Positions 1 to 5,678 of a stretch of 6,224 bases of DNA are shown in pieces. The number at the start of each line of letters is the position of its first letter. Within the stretch, counting starts at the first letter, position 1. Origin of the DNA: DAOTVS01 sp034436375 (lineage in GTDB: Bacteria; Chloroflexota; Anaerolineae; SpSt-313); assembly GCA_034436375.1 (NCBI GenBank), contig DAOTVS010000199.1, positions 1-6,224 of the forward strand, read 5' to 3'. A program made the translations under genes and the position numbers. The notes under the pieces are model-generated. The model was not told where the DNA came from, ran no database searches, and was given only the letters and a program-made list of their open reading frames with translations.

Positions 1-2
1 TT

Positions 3-1523
3 GCTATTGCGGTGCGCCGGTTAAAGTTCCCCTACACCGTGGCGTTGGTCATTGTCGGCCTGCTGATCACCCTCCGACAGCCCATCCAGATTAACCCGTT
101 GCCCGAGCTGATCCTGGGCCTGTTCGTGCCGCCGCTGGTCTTCGAGGCCGCTTTTCACCTCAATATGACCCATCTGCAGCGCAATCTGCCCATCATTCTC
201 CTCTGGGCTGTGCCCGGTGTGATCGTGACGACGCTGATCGTAGGCGGCTTTGTGGCCCTGACCACGCCGCTGACCCTGGGCGCGGCGCTCGTGCTGGGGG
301 CGCTGCTTTCGGCGACCGACCCGGTGGCGGTGGTGGCTCTTTTCCGCGCGTTGCACGTCCCCAAGCGGCTTGAGGTGCTGATTGAGGGCGAGAGCTTGCT
401 CAATGACGGCACGGCCATCGTCATCTTTAACCTGATGCTGGTCGTAGCCCTGACCGGCCGCTTTGATTTGCTGACGGCAGCCGGCGATTTCGTCCGGGTG
501 GCGGCTGGAGGTGTGATCATCGGCCTGGTGCTGGGCTGGCTCGTTGCGCGCCTGATCGCACGCCTCGATGACCATCTGATCGTGACTACGCTGACTATGG
601 TGCTGGCCTTTGGTTCCTACCTGGTGGCGGACCGGTTGCATTTTAGCGGCGTGTTGGCGGTCGTCGCGGCCGGCCTGGTCAATGGCAACCTGGGCCCGCG
701 CAGCCTCAGCCCCGCGACGCGCATCGTCCTGTTCAACTTTTGGGAGGCGGTCGCTTTCCTGGCCAACTCGCTCGTCTTTCTGCTGATCGGCGTTCAGGTT
801 GACCCCATCACGGTGCTGGCCGCCTGGCAGCCTGTCCTCTGTGCTGTGGCCGCAGTGCTCGTGGCCCGCGCCGTGATCGTCTACGGCCTGGGCTGGGTGA
901 CCGGGCACCTGGGCGAGCCGGTGCCCTTGCGTTGGCAGCACGTGCTGAACTGGGGCGGCCTGCGTGGCGCTATTGGCCTGGCCCTGGCCATCAGCCTGCC
1001 GGTCACGCTCGGCGCCCAGCGTAGCCTGCTGCAGGTGATGGCCTTTGGTGTGGTGCTCTTTACCCTGCTTGTGCAGGGGACGACCATGGGCCCGCTCCTG
1101 CGCCGCCTGAACATCGCTGTGCGCACACCGGTAGAGCAGGAATATGAGATGCGCCGGGCGCGCCTGACCATATTGGAAACAGGCGGCCATCATCTGGAGT
1201 ATCTGCATCACGAGGGGTTGCTTTCGCCCTATGCCTGGGAGGTCATGCGGCGCGAGCTGACCAAGCGCGCAGCTGCTCTGGGCAATGCCGTGGCCGAGCT
1301 CTTGCGCGCCAACCCGGCGCTACAGGCTGAGGACCTGGCAGTGGCCCGGCGCGAGTTCCGGCACGCCCAGCGCAGCGCCCTGCTCCGTCTGCGCGAGGCG
1401 GGGCTGATTTCGGAAGAAACTTTTGACAAGCTTATGGAAGAGGTAGATGCCTTCTCAGAGAATGGGGAAGAGGTCGAAGCAGATGCCGAAGCGGGCGCGC
1501 CAGTGGCTTCAGACGCCGCGTGA
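3..1523 (+). CDS. CPA1-family cation (Na+ or K+)/proton antiporter, 5' partial
   Basis: An integral membrane exchanger that moves a monovalent cation against protons, for pH and sodium homeostasis. The frame is open to the left edge and residues before the GTG at 12 (A-I-A-V-R-R) fit the first helix of NhaP-like proteins, so the true start lies upstream of the window. Counting from that GTG, family motifs are clear: FVPPLVFEAAF (38-48), ATDPVAVVALF (101-111), EGESLLNDGTAIVIF (125-139) with the Asn-Asp pair at 131-132 that is typical of CPA1 exchangers, NFWEAVAFLANS (242-253) and WGGLRGAIGLALA (314-326). About ten or more hydrophobic segments fill residues 8-365. The last ~135 residues are a hydrophilic, charged cytoplasmic tail ending in an acidic, Ala-rich stretch; it does not look like a TrkA-N or cNMP domain. 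The 3' end overlaps the arsR start, suggesting cotranscription. The family is sure; the transported ion is not. Confidence 0.93.
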   Translation, partial: AIAVRRLKFPYTVALVIVGLLITLRQPIQINPLPELILGLFVPPLVFEAAFHLNMTHLQRNLPIILLWAVPGVIVTTLIVGGFVALTTPLTLGAALVLGALLSATDPVAVVALFRALHVPKRLEVLIEGESLLNDGTAIVIFNLMLVVALTGRFDLLTAAGDFVRVAAGGVIIGLVLGWLVARLIARLDDHLIVTTLTMVLAFGSYLVADRLHFSGVLAVVAAGLVNGNLGPRSLSPATRIVLFNFWEAVAFLANSLVFLLIGVQVDPITVLAAWQPVLCAVAAVLVARAVIVYGLGWVTGHLGEPVPLRWQHVLNWGGLRGAIGLALAISLPVTLGAQRSLLQVMAFGVVLFTLLVQGTTMGPLLRRLNIAVRTPVEQEYEMRRARLTILETGGHHLEYLHHEGLLSPYAWEVMRRELTKRAAALGNAVAELLRANPALQAEDLAVARREFRHAQRSALLRLREAGLISEETFDKLMEEVDAFSENGEEVEADAEAGAPVASDAA

Positions 1524-1857
1524 ATGGCTGGGCGGAGTGGGGCCCAAAACCACCCGCTGCTGCGGAGGGACGGCCGAGGAGGCGGAGCACCTCTACCCCG
1601 GCCTGGCGGAGGCCGCGCGCCTCTTCGCCGCCCTGGCCGATGAGACGCGCCTGGCTATCCTCAAGCAACTGCGCGAGCAGGGAGAGGTCTGCGCCTGCGA
1701 TTTTGTGGCCTGCTGCCATGTGGCGCAGCCGACGGTGTCGCATCACCTCAAGGTATTGCGCCGGGCCGGGCTCGTCCACGCCGAAAAGCGCGGACTGTGG
1801 GTGCACTACACGCTCGACTGGGAAAAACTCGCAGCTCTGCGCAGCCAGTTGCCGTAG
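1483..1857 (+). CDS. arsR: ArsR/SmtB-family arsenic-responsive transcriptional repressor
   Basis: A small winged-helix repressor that leaves DNA when As(III) or a related thiophilic metalloid binds its cysteines. From the chosen ATG (124 aa), residues 42-62 hold the family start (AARLFAALADETRLAIL), then EVCACDF with Cys70 and Cys72 in the classic ELCVCDL position, followed by the recognition helix QPTVSHHLKVLRRAGLV (82-98) and a wing (KRGLWVHYTL). A Cys pair at 26-27 precedes the DNA-binding core and a further Cys-Cys-His lies at 77-79. N-terminal Cys-Cys plus an alpha3 cysteine is known from the Corynebacterium ArsR type. Start choice: ATG 1483 has GGGGAAGAGG nine bases upstream and overlaps the antiporter by 41 bp. 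ATG 1447 (136 aa, 77-bp overlap) and GTG 1537 (no overlap) are in frame and possible; all keep the domain intact. It lies just upstream of a palindromic operator and arsM, its likely target. Confidence 0.9.
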   Translation: MPKRARQWLQTPREWLGGVGPKTTRCCGGTAEEAEHLYPGLAEAARLFAALADETRLAILKQLREQGEVCACDFVACCHVAQPTVSHHLKVLRRAGLVHAEKRGLWVHYTLDWEKLAALRSQLP

Positions 1858-1888
1858 GCAGCCGGTGGCCAGGCCTGCCCTCTTTTTT
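1857..1888 (+). terminator. Probable intrinsic terminator after arsR
   Basis: GGCAG (1857-1861) pairs with CTGCC (1875-1879). The interior can add CC/GG (1862-1863 with 1872-1873) with one bulged C. The stem is followed at once by CTCTTTTTT (1880-1888). The stem begins on the last base of the arsR stop codon, so it would end the antiporter-arsR transcript before the arsM promoter region. The stem is short and bulged, so partial read-through into arsM is likely. Confidence 0.55.
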
Positions 1889-1895
1889 CGACGAT

Positions 1896-1917
1896 TATAT
1901 CGAAAATGATCGATATA
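1896..1917. promoter_or_regulatory. Palindromic operator (likely ArsR site) over the arsM promoter
   Basis: TATATCGA (1896-1903) and TCGATATA (1910-1917) form a perfect 8-bp inverted repeat with a 6-bp spacer, in an AT-rich patch within GC-rich sequence. This size and symmetry fit a dimeric winged-helix repressor of the ArsR family, and the site lies between arsR and arsM. A weak promoter can be drawn through it: TTCGAC (1887-1892) and GATATA (1912-1917) with a 19-bp spacer, or TATAGT (1914-1919) as the -10. Binding here would block polymerase. The palindrome is directly visible; its assignment to ArsR is inference from position. Confidence 0.65.
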
Positions 1918-1945
1918 GTATGGCGACTGCCAGCACTGACTGGTG

Positions 1946-1951
1946 AGGAGG
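1946..1951 (+). promoter_or_regulatory. Strong Shine-Dalgarno fixing the arsM start
   Basis: AGGAGG lies six bases before ATG 1958. An in-frame GTG at 1943 would place this motif inside the coding sequence, so the ATG is preferred over the longer frame. A second ATG at 1964 is in frame but twelve bases from the motif. Confidence 0.8.
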
Positions 1952-1957
1952 CTCGAA

Positions 1958-2779
1958 ATGACCATGGAACAGGACAGCCAACAGATCCGCGAAGCGGTGC
2001 GCGAGCACTATGCGGAGGCGGCCAGACGGGTGCAGCGTATCGGTGGAAGTTGTGGGTGCGGCTGCGGCGGCTCCGCCGTCGACGAGTCTGCACAGCGGTT
2101 CTACACTCAGGAAGAGTTGCAGAGCCTGCCCGAAGCGGCGGCGCTGGCCTCTCTGGGCTGTGGCAACCCGCTTTTGCTGGCAGAGCTCAAGCCGGGCGAG
2201 GTCGTGCTGGACCTGGGCTCGGGGGGCGGCATCGATGTGCTCCTCTCAGCTCGGCGCGTCGGCCCGACCGGCAAGGCCTACGGGCTCGACATGACCGATG
2301 AGATGCTCGAGCTGGCGCGCCGGAATGCCCGCGCCGCCGGCGCAACCAATGTCGAGTTCCTCAAGGGGCACATCGAGTCGATCCCCTTGCCCGATGCGTC
2401 GGTCGATGTGATCATTTCCAACTGCGTGATCAACCTTTCTGCCGATAAGGACGCCGTACTGCGTGAGGCCTACCGCGTGCTGCGGCCGGGCGGACGCTTT
2501 GCTGTGGCCGATATCGTCGTTCAAGGCCGGGCCCTCGCACCGGAGATCAGGCAGGCGTTGGCACTCTGGGCGGGCTGCCTGGCCGGCGCCATCACCGAAG
2601 ACGCGTACCGGCAGCAGCTCGCCGCGGCTGGGTTTACCGGCATCGACCTGCAGGTGCTCAAGGAGTATACCGCCGACGATGCGCCTGATGAGATGTGTTG
2701 CTGCACCCCTGCCGGGCTCAAGCTGGATGCGGGCACGCACATCGTCTCGGCCTTTATCAAAGCAAGCAAACCCCTGTGA
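1958..2779 (+). CDS. arsM: Arsenite S-adenosylmethionine methyltransferase ArsM
   Basis: A cytoplasmic enzyme that transfers methyl groups from S-adenosylmethionine to As(III), giving methylated and eventually volatile arsenicals. The 273-aa length is normal for the bacterial family. The N-terminus has IREAVREHYAEAAR (10-23) and a Cys-rich SCGCGCGG (31-38). Residues 49-70 carry the YTQEELQSLPEAA...SLGCGNP signature; the Rossmann SAM motif is LDLGSGGGID (84-93), followed by GLDMTDEML (109-117). The three catalytic or As-binding cysteines expected from the algal CmArsM work correspond to Cys68 (SLGCGN), Cys156 (SNCVINLS) and Cys207 (WAGCLAG). A C-terminal Cys triplet at 247-249 (EMCCCTP) is a further thiolate site. 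The gene follows arsR and a palindromic operator, so arsenite-induced expression is likely. No pump gene adjoins it. Identification rests on several motifs and is firm. Confidence 0.95.
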   Translation: MTMEQDSQQIREAVREHYAEAARRVQRIGGSCGCGCGGSAVDESAQRFYTQEELQSLPEAAALASLGCGNPLLLAELKPGEVVLDLGSGGGIDVLLSARRVGPTGKAYGLDMTDEMLELARRNARAAGATNVEFLKGHIESIPLPDASVDVIISNCVINLSADKDAVLREAYRVLRPGGRFAVADIVVQGRALAPEIRQALALWAGCLAGAITEDAYRQQLAAAGFTGIDLQVLKEYTADDAPDEMCCCTPAGLKLDAGTHIVSAFIKASKPL

Positions 2780-2789
2780 TACACCGGTT

Positions 2790-2825
2790 GGACCTCCCAG
2801 AGGGTTCGTGACCTCTGGGAGGTCC
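2790..2825 (+). terminator. Perfect 14-bp stem-loop downstream of arsM
   Basis: GGACCTCCCAGAGG (2790-2803) and CCTCTGGGAGGTCC (2812-2825) are exact reverse complements around an 8-base loop (2804-2811). It begins 11 bp after the arsM stop and lies before the next promoter, as expected of a transcription end or mRNA-stabilising hairpin. No T-run follows on the plus strand, so it is not a textbook intrinsic terminator. It could also be a copy of a dispersed palindromic repeat. Confidence 0.6.
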
Positions 2826-2862
2826 TGAGTCCAGGGGTAGGGGAAATGCTGCTGCAGGCCTA

Positions 2863-2891
2863 TTGCATCCGCAGGGCATGTATGATATGAT
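2863..2891 (+). promoter_or_regulatory. Candidate sigma70 promoter for the MFS gene
   Basis: TTGCAT (2863-2868) and TATGAT (2886-2891) are separated by 17 bp. The -10 matches consensus at five of six positions, the -35 only at the TTG. Transcription would begin near 2898, just before the Shine-Dalgarno GGAGGTG (2901-2907), which is ten bases from ATG 2918. TATGAT also occurs at 2881-2886, overlapping by one base. Confidence 0.5.
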
Positions 2892-2917
2892 CTCTACACT
2901 GGAGGTGTACCCGACCC

Positions 2918-4186
2918 ATGCCCCAGGCCCACGACATCGTCCCCTCGGCACCCCGCAGCCCCTACCGGGTGCTCCTGCCGCTGGGTGTGGCCGTTTGCCT
3001 CTCGCTCTTTGGCGATCTGACGCTGTTTGCCGTGCTGGTAACCCAGCTCGAGGTGGTAGGCATCACCCTGGCGGCAGCGGGGATCATGCTCGGCATCCAC
3101 CGGTTGATCCGCATCCCCGGCAACCCCCTGGCGGGGCTGCTCTTTGACCGCTGGGGGCGGCGCCCGCTCTTTATCCTGGGCATGATTTGCGCCGTCCTCT
3201 CCACGGCCAGCTATGGGCTGGTACGCGGCTTTTGGCCGTTTCTGACCGCTCGCCTGCTTTGGGGCCTGGCCTGGATCCTCATCAACGTGGGTGGGCTGAC
3301 GATGGTGCTCGATATCAGCACGAACGCCAACCGGGGCCGGATTGCCGGGTTCTACAACAGCTGGATGCTGGCTGGGCTCGCCCTGGGGCCACTGGTGGGC
3401 GGCTTCCTGGTGGATGGCCTGGGCTTCCGCACGGCGCTCCGGCTGTGCGCCGGCCTCACCGCGCTGGGGCTGGCGGTGGCCCTCTTTGCCTTGCCCGAGA
3501 CGCGGCCGGCCCGCCGGGAGAGGCCACATTCGCCTGCCCTCTCGCTGCAGGCCGGGTCCGTGCTGCGCGCTACGGCCTTTCTGCGCGCCAACCCGGGGCT
3601 GCTTTCGGCCGCAGGGCTCTACCTCATCACCCAGTTCGCGGGGGAAGGGCTGGTGCTCTCCACGGTGAGCCTGCTGCTCCAACAGCACTATGGCGCCGGC
3701 GTCCCCCTGGGCGCCCTCGCCCTGCGCACCGCCTCCGCCGCTGGGCTGCTGCTGGCCCTGCGCTCGCTGCTGGCGGGGCTCGTCGGGCCGCTGGCGGGGC
3801 ACGGCTCCGACCGACGCCTGGGCCGCCGCGCCGTGGTCGTGGGAAGCTTGCTGGCGGGGATTGCGGCCTTTGGCACGCTCGCGGCAGCGGATTCACTGCT
3901 GCCCATCGTGCTCGGCATTGTGCTGAGCGCCGTGAGCGGCGGGGCGGCCATGGCGACCCTGGCTGCCTGCGCCGGCGACCTGAGCCCGCCGGGCCGGCAG
4001 GGGGCCGTGATCGGAGTCTATGCCATGGCCGGCGACATGGGCAGCGCCAGCGCACCCTTCCTGGCCTTTGGCCTGCTTTCGGTGCTGGACCTGCAGTGGG
4101 TCTATCTGCTCTGCGCTCTGCTTTTCGTGGCCGGCCTGGCGCTCCTGCCGGGCATCCCGGCCCGGCAGGCGGTTACCGGCGGGTGA
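2918..4186 (+). CDS. Major facilitator superfamily (MFS) transporter
   Basis: A 422-aa inner-membrane secondary transporter of the usual 12-helix MFS size. The loop between helices 2 and 3 carries motif A, GLLFDRWGRR (73-82), and the matching loop of the second half carries GHGSDRRLGRR (294-304), showing the two-fold repeat. GLALGPLVGGFLVDGLGF (153-170) fits the glycine-rich region of helix 5, often linked to drug/proton antiport. A charged loop around 194-210 (ETRPARRERPHS) divides the halves. The first helix contains Asp33. The start is supported by GGAGGTG ten bases upstream. The gene lies between arsM and a sugar-type regulator; either a drug or metabolite exporter, or an organoarsenical or sugar carrier, would fit, and the sequence does not decide. 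A separate promoter and the stem-loop after arsM argue against tight coupling to arsM. Its 3' end overlaps the convergent ROK gene by 14 bp. Confidence 0.88.
   Translation: MPQAHDIVPSAPRSPYRVLLPLGVAVCLSLFGDLTLFAVLVTQLEVVGITLAAAGIMLGIHRLIRIPGNPLAGLLFDRWGRRPLFILGMICAVLSTASYGLVRGFWPFLTARLLWGLAWILINVGGLTMVLDISTNANRGRIAGFYNSWMLAGLALGPLVGGFLVDGLGFRTALRLCAGLTALGLAVALFALPETRPARRERPHSPALSLQAGSVLRATAFLRANPGLLSAAGLYLITQFAGEGLVLSTVSLLLQQHYGAGVPLGALALRTASAAGLLLALRSLLAGLVGPLAGHGSDRRLGRRAVVVGSLLAGIAAFGTLAAADSLLPIVLGIVLSAVSGGAAMATLAACAGDLSPPGRQGAVIGVYAMAGDMGSASAPFLAFGLLSVLDLQWVYLLCALLFVAGLALLPGIPARQAVTGG
4144..4169. terminator. GC-rich hairpin at the convergent gene ends
   Basis: CCTGCCGGG (4144-4152) and CCCGGCAGG (4161-4169) are a perfect 9-bp inverted repeat with an 8-base loop. 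It lies within the last codons of the MFS gene and starts four bases past the stop of the minus-strand ROK gene, where a terminator for that transcript would be expected. No T-run follows on either strand, and such repeats arise by chance in GC-rich coding DNA, so the role is tentative. Confidence 0.3.
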
Positions 4187-5399
4187 AGATGAGATCACTC
4201 GCCTGCTGCAGCACCAGGGTGGCGGCGCCGATGGCGCCGGCTTCGGGGCCGAGGCGGCTGGTGACGATGCGCACGGTGGAGAGGGGGTAGGCCATGGCCC
4301 GCCGCCGGACCTGCTCCAACAGCGGTTCCAGCAGGACCTGGCTGCGGCGCCCGACTGGCCCGCCGAGCACGATCAGCTCTGGATTGAACAGGTTGATGAG
4401 GTTAGCGACGGCCAGCCCCAGGTGGCGCGCCGTTTCCGCTACAACCTCCTGAGCGAGTGTATCCCCCTCCTGCGCGGCGCGAAAAACGGTGATGGCGCTG
4501 ATGCGCTCCGGGTGATCGCCGGCCAGCCGGCCCAGAATGCTGGGCAAGCCCTCGCGCAGTCGCGCCCGCGCCCGGTTGGCGATGGCTGGCCCCGAAGCCA
4601 GCTGCTGCAGGCAGCCCTGATTGCCGCAGGGGCAAACGGGGCCGTCGGGCAGCACCGTTACATGGCCGAGCTCGCCAGCGCTCGAGTTGGCGCCGGTATA
4701 CAGGCGCCGCTGATGGACGATGCCAGCGGCGATGCCGGTGCCGATAGAAATGTAGATCAGGTCATTCACCTGTCGCCCGGCGCCTGTGCCCTGCGAGAGC
4801 TCGGCCAGGGCGCCGACCTTGCTCCGGTTGGCGACCAGGGCGCGGAGGCCCAGACGCTCCTCGATCATGGCCTTCATGGGCACTTCGGCCCAACCGATAT
4901 CCACGGCCGACTTGATCACGCCCGAGTGCACATCCACCAGCCCCGGCGTGCCGACGCCGATCGCTGGCAGAATGGTCCCTGGCGCCTGCTGCTCGGTGAG
5001 GGCCGTCACCCCTTCCTGCAGAGCGGCAATGGCCGCCTGCGGCGTGTCATCGGCGATGCGCACGCTGACCCGCCGGCGGGCCTGTGTATCGAGGTTGGCC
5101 AGGACAATATGCCAGGCGCGGTCGGTCATCTGGGCGCCCAGCGCCAGGGCCGCATCGGGGTTGAACTCGAGCAGCATGGGCGGCCGTCCACCGGTCGAGC
5201 TGGCCAGGCCCACCTCGCGGGCCAGGCCAACCCGCAGCAGCTCCTCGACCAGAATGCCCACGGTCGTGCGGCTGAGGCCGGCTCGGCGGGCCAATTCTGC
5301 CCGCGAGACCACGCGCGTTTCCTGCAGGATCTCCAGCAGCCGCGCGCAATTGATCTCTTTGAGCAGTTCCGGTTGAGCGCCCGATTTGACCAATGTCAT
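4173..5399 (-). CDS. ROK-family transcriptional repressor (NagC/XylR type)
   Basis: A sugar-sensing DNA-binding regulator: an N-terminal winged helix fused to a ROK (sugar-kinase-like) effector domain. From the chosen ATG (408 aa), the helix-turn-helix spans about 31-60 (VSRAELARRAGLSRTTVGILV), followed by the linker TGGRPP (69-74) typical of the group. ROK features follow: GVGTPGLVD (148-156), IYISIGTGIAAGIV (215-228), and the zinc site made by His246 (AGELGHV) and Cys256, Cys258 and Cys263 in CPCGNQGC. The phosphate-binding DxGxT is replaced by AQMTD, and the catalytic Asp of the usual NDAN is Arg192 (ANRSK), so kinase activity is unlikely. Start choice: an ATG at 5432 would add 11 residues but lies inside the -10 box of the promoter, so ATG 5399, preceded by AAGGTGAGG and followed by a family-like MTLVKSG...LLKEIN, is preferred. 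It diverges from the TIM-barrel gene, its probable target. Confidence 0.92.
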   Translation of the reverse strand: MTLVKSGAQPELLKEINCARLLEILQETRVVSRAELARRAGLSRTTVGILVEELLRVGLAREVGLASSTGGRPPMLLEFNPDAALALGAQMTDRAWHIVLANLDTQARRRVSVRIADDTPQAAIAALQEGVTALTEQQAPGTILPAIGVGTPGLVDVHSGVIKSAVDIGWAEVPMKAMIEERLGLRALVANRSKVGALAELSQGTGAGRQVNDLIYISIGTGIAAGIVHQRRLYTGANSSAGELGHVTVLPDGPVCPCGNQGCLQQLASGPAIANRARARLREGLPSILGRLAGDHPERISAITVFRAAQEGDTLAQEVVAETARHLGLAVANLINLFNPELIVLGGPVGRRSQVLLEPLLEQVRRRAMAYPLSTVRIVTSRLGPEAGAIGAATLVLQQASDLIFTRR

Positions 5400-5427
5400 C
5401 CTCACCTTGTATGGCAGTATCTTCCGC

Positions 5428-5456
5428 ATCATACCTCAGGCTGGGCCTTTTGTCAA
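5428..5456 (-). promoter_or_regulatory. Near-consensus sigma70 promoter of the ROK gene
   Basis: On the minus strand TTGACA (5456-5451) and TATGAT (5433-5428) are separated by exactly 17 bp: a perfect -35 and a five-of-six -10. The transcript would start near 5421, leaving a leader of about 21 bases with AAGGTGAGG before ATG 5399. Such a strong promoter implies it is normally held down, probably by the ROK protein itself. The -35 lies in the word TTGTTGAC (minus strand, 5459-5452), which recurs at the divergent promoter. Confidence 0.8.
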
Positions 5457-5497
5457 CAAGGTGACAGAACCGGTCGATATCCGCGCCATTCCAACCA

Positions 5498-5526
5498 TAA
5501 AGAGGCGTAAAGAGGGGTTTCGCCTC
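5498..5526. repeat. Phased direct repeat and inverted repeat between the divergent promoters
   Basis: TAAAGAGG occurs at 5498-5505 and 5508-5515, a 10-bp period that puts both copies on the same face of the helix. GAGGCG (5502-5507) and CGCCTC (5521-5526) overlap it as a 6-bp inverted repeat with a 13-base loop. The copies centre roughly 65-85 bp upstream of the plus-strand transcription start, where an activator or second operator could lie. No known binding protein was recognised. Confidence 0.4.
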
Positions 5527-5545
5527 GGTTACTTTGTGCGTGTTG

Positions 5546-5574
5546 TTGACTAAGCGTGCACTCTGTGCTATATT
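5546..5574 (+). promoter_or_regulatory. Near-consensus sigma70 promoter of the TIM-barrel gene
   Basis: TTGACT (5546-5551) and TATATT (5569-5574) have a 17-bp spacer, each matching consensus at five of six positions. Transcription should start close to 5581, giving a leader of about 120 nt before ATG 5704. The -35 is embedded in TTGTTGAC (5543-5550), the same eight bases as at the ROK promoter -35, which suggests a shared operator. Confidence 0.8.
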
Positions 5575-5601
5575 GGGATTGTGAGTTTTGGGGGACACAG
5601 C

Positions 5602-5678
5602 CCACCGGGCCGGCTCTACGGCCAACGCTGGCTGCGTAGAGATGCGCGGGTGCGGCTGTTGCGCGCACAACCGGGTGG
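5602..5678 (+). promoter_or_regulatory. Structured 5' leader of the TIM-barrel gene, unclassified
   Basis: Between the promoter and the Shine-Dalgarno the RNA can form three stems. CTCTACG+GCCA (5614-5624) pairs with TGGC+CGTAGAG (5629-5632 and 5635-5641): 11 bp, a 2-base bulge and an ACGC loop. TGCGCG (5643-5648) pairs with CGCGCA (5662-5667). CCACCGG (5602-5608) can close both against CCGGGTGG (5671-5678) with one bulge, giving a three-way junction. A competing hairpin GGCCG/CGGCC (5608-5612 with 5619-5623) excludes the first stem. The Shine-Dalgarno (5690-5695) lies just outside. No known riboswitch class was recognised. High GC makes chance folding a real alternative. Confidence 0.35.

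Noticed and set aside
21..1211. Long open frame on the minus strand opposite the antiporter
   Set aside because: The protein is Gln/His/Arg-rich and low in hydrophobic structure, typical of an antisense shadow in GC-rich DNA; the plus strand carries clear family motifs.
1423..1451. TTGACA (1423-1428) as a promoter for arsR inside the antiporter
   Set aside because: No acceptable -10 at 16-18 bp, and the bases are explained by Phe-Asp-Lys codons of the antiporter.
2894..3802. Minus-strand 302-codon open frame opposite the MFS gene
   Set aside because: Its composition (Gln, Gly, Pro, Arg repeats) matches an antisense shadow and it has no domain signature.
4222..4240. GGCGCC palindromes just after the MFS stop as a terminator
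   Set aside because: They lie within ROK coding sequence, arise from Gly/Ala codons, and have no T-run.
3187..4290. Plus-strand 367-codon frame inside the MFS gene
   Set aside because: Arg/Gly/Pro-rich out-of-frame translation of a gene with strong MFS motifs; no ribosome binding site.
4020..5510. Plus-strand 496-codon frame opposite the ROK gene
   Set aside because: An antisense shadow: the minus strand encodes a full ROK regulator with helix-turn-helix and zinc motif, and this frame shows no family features.
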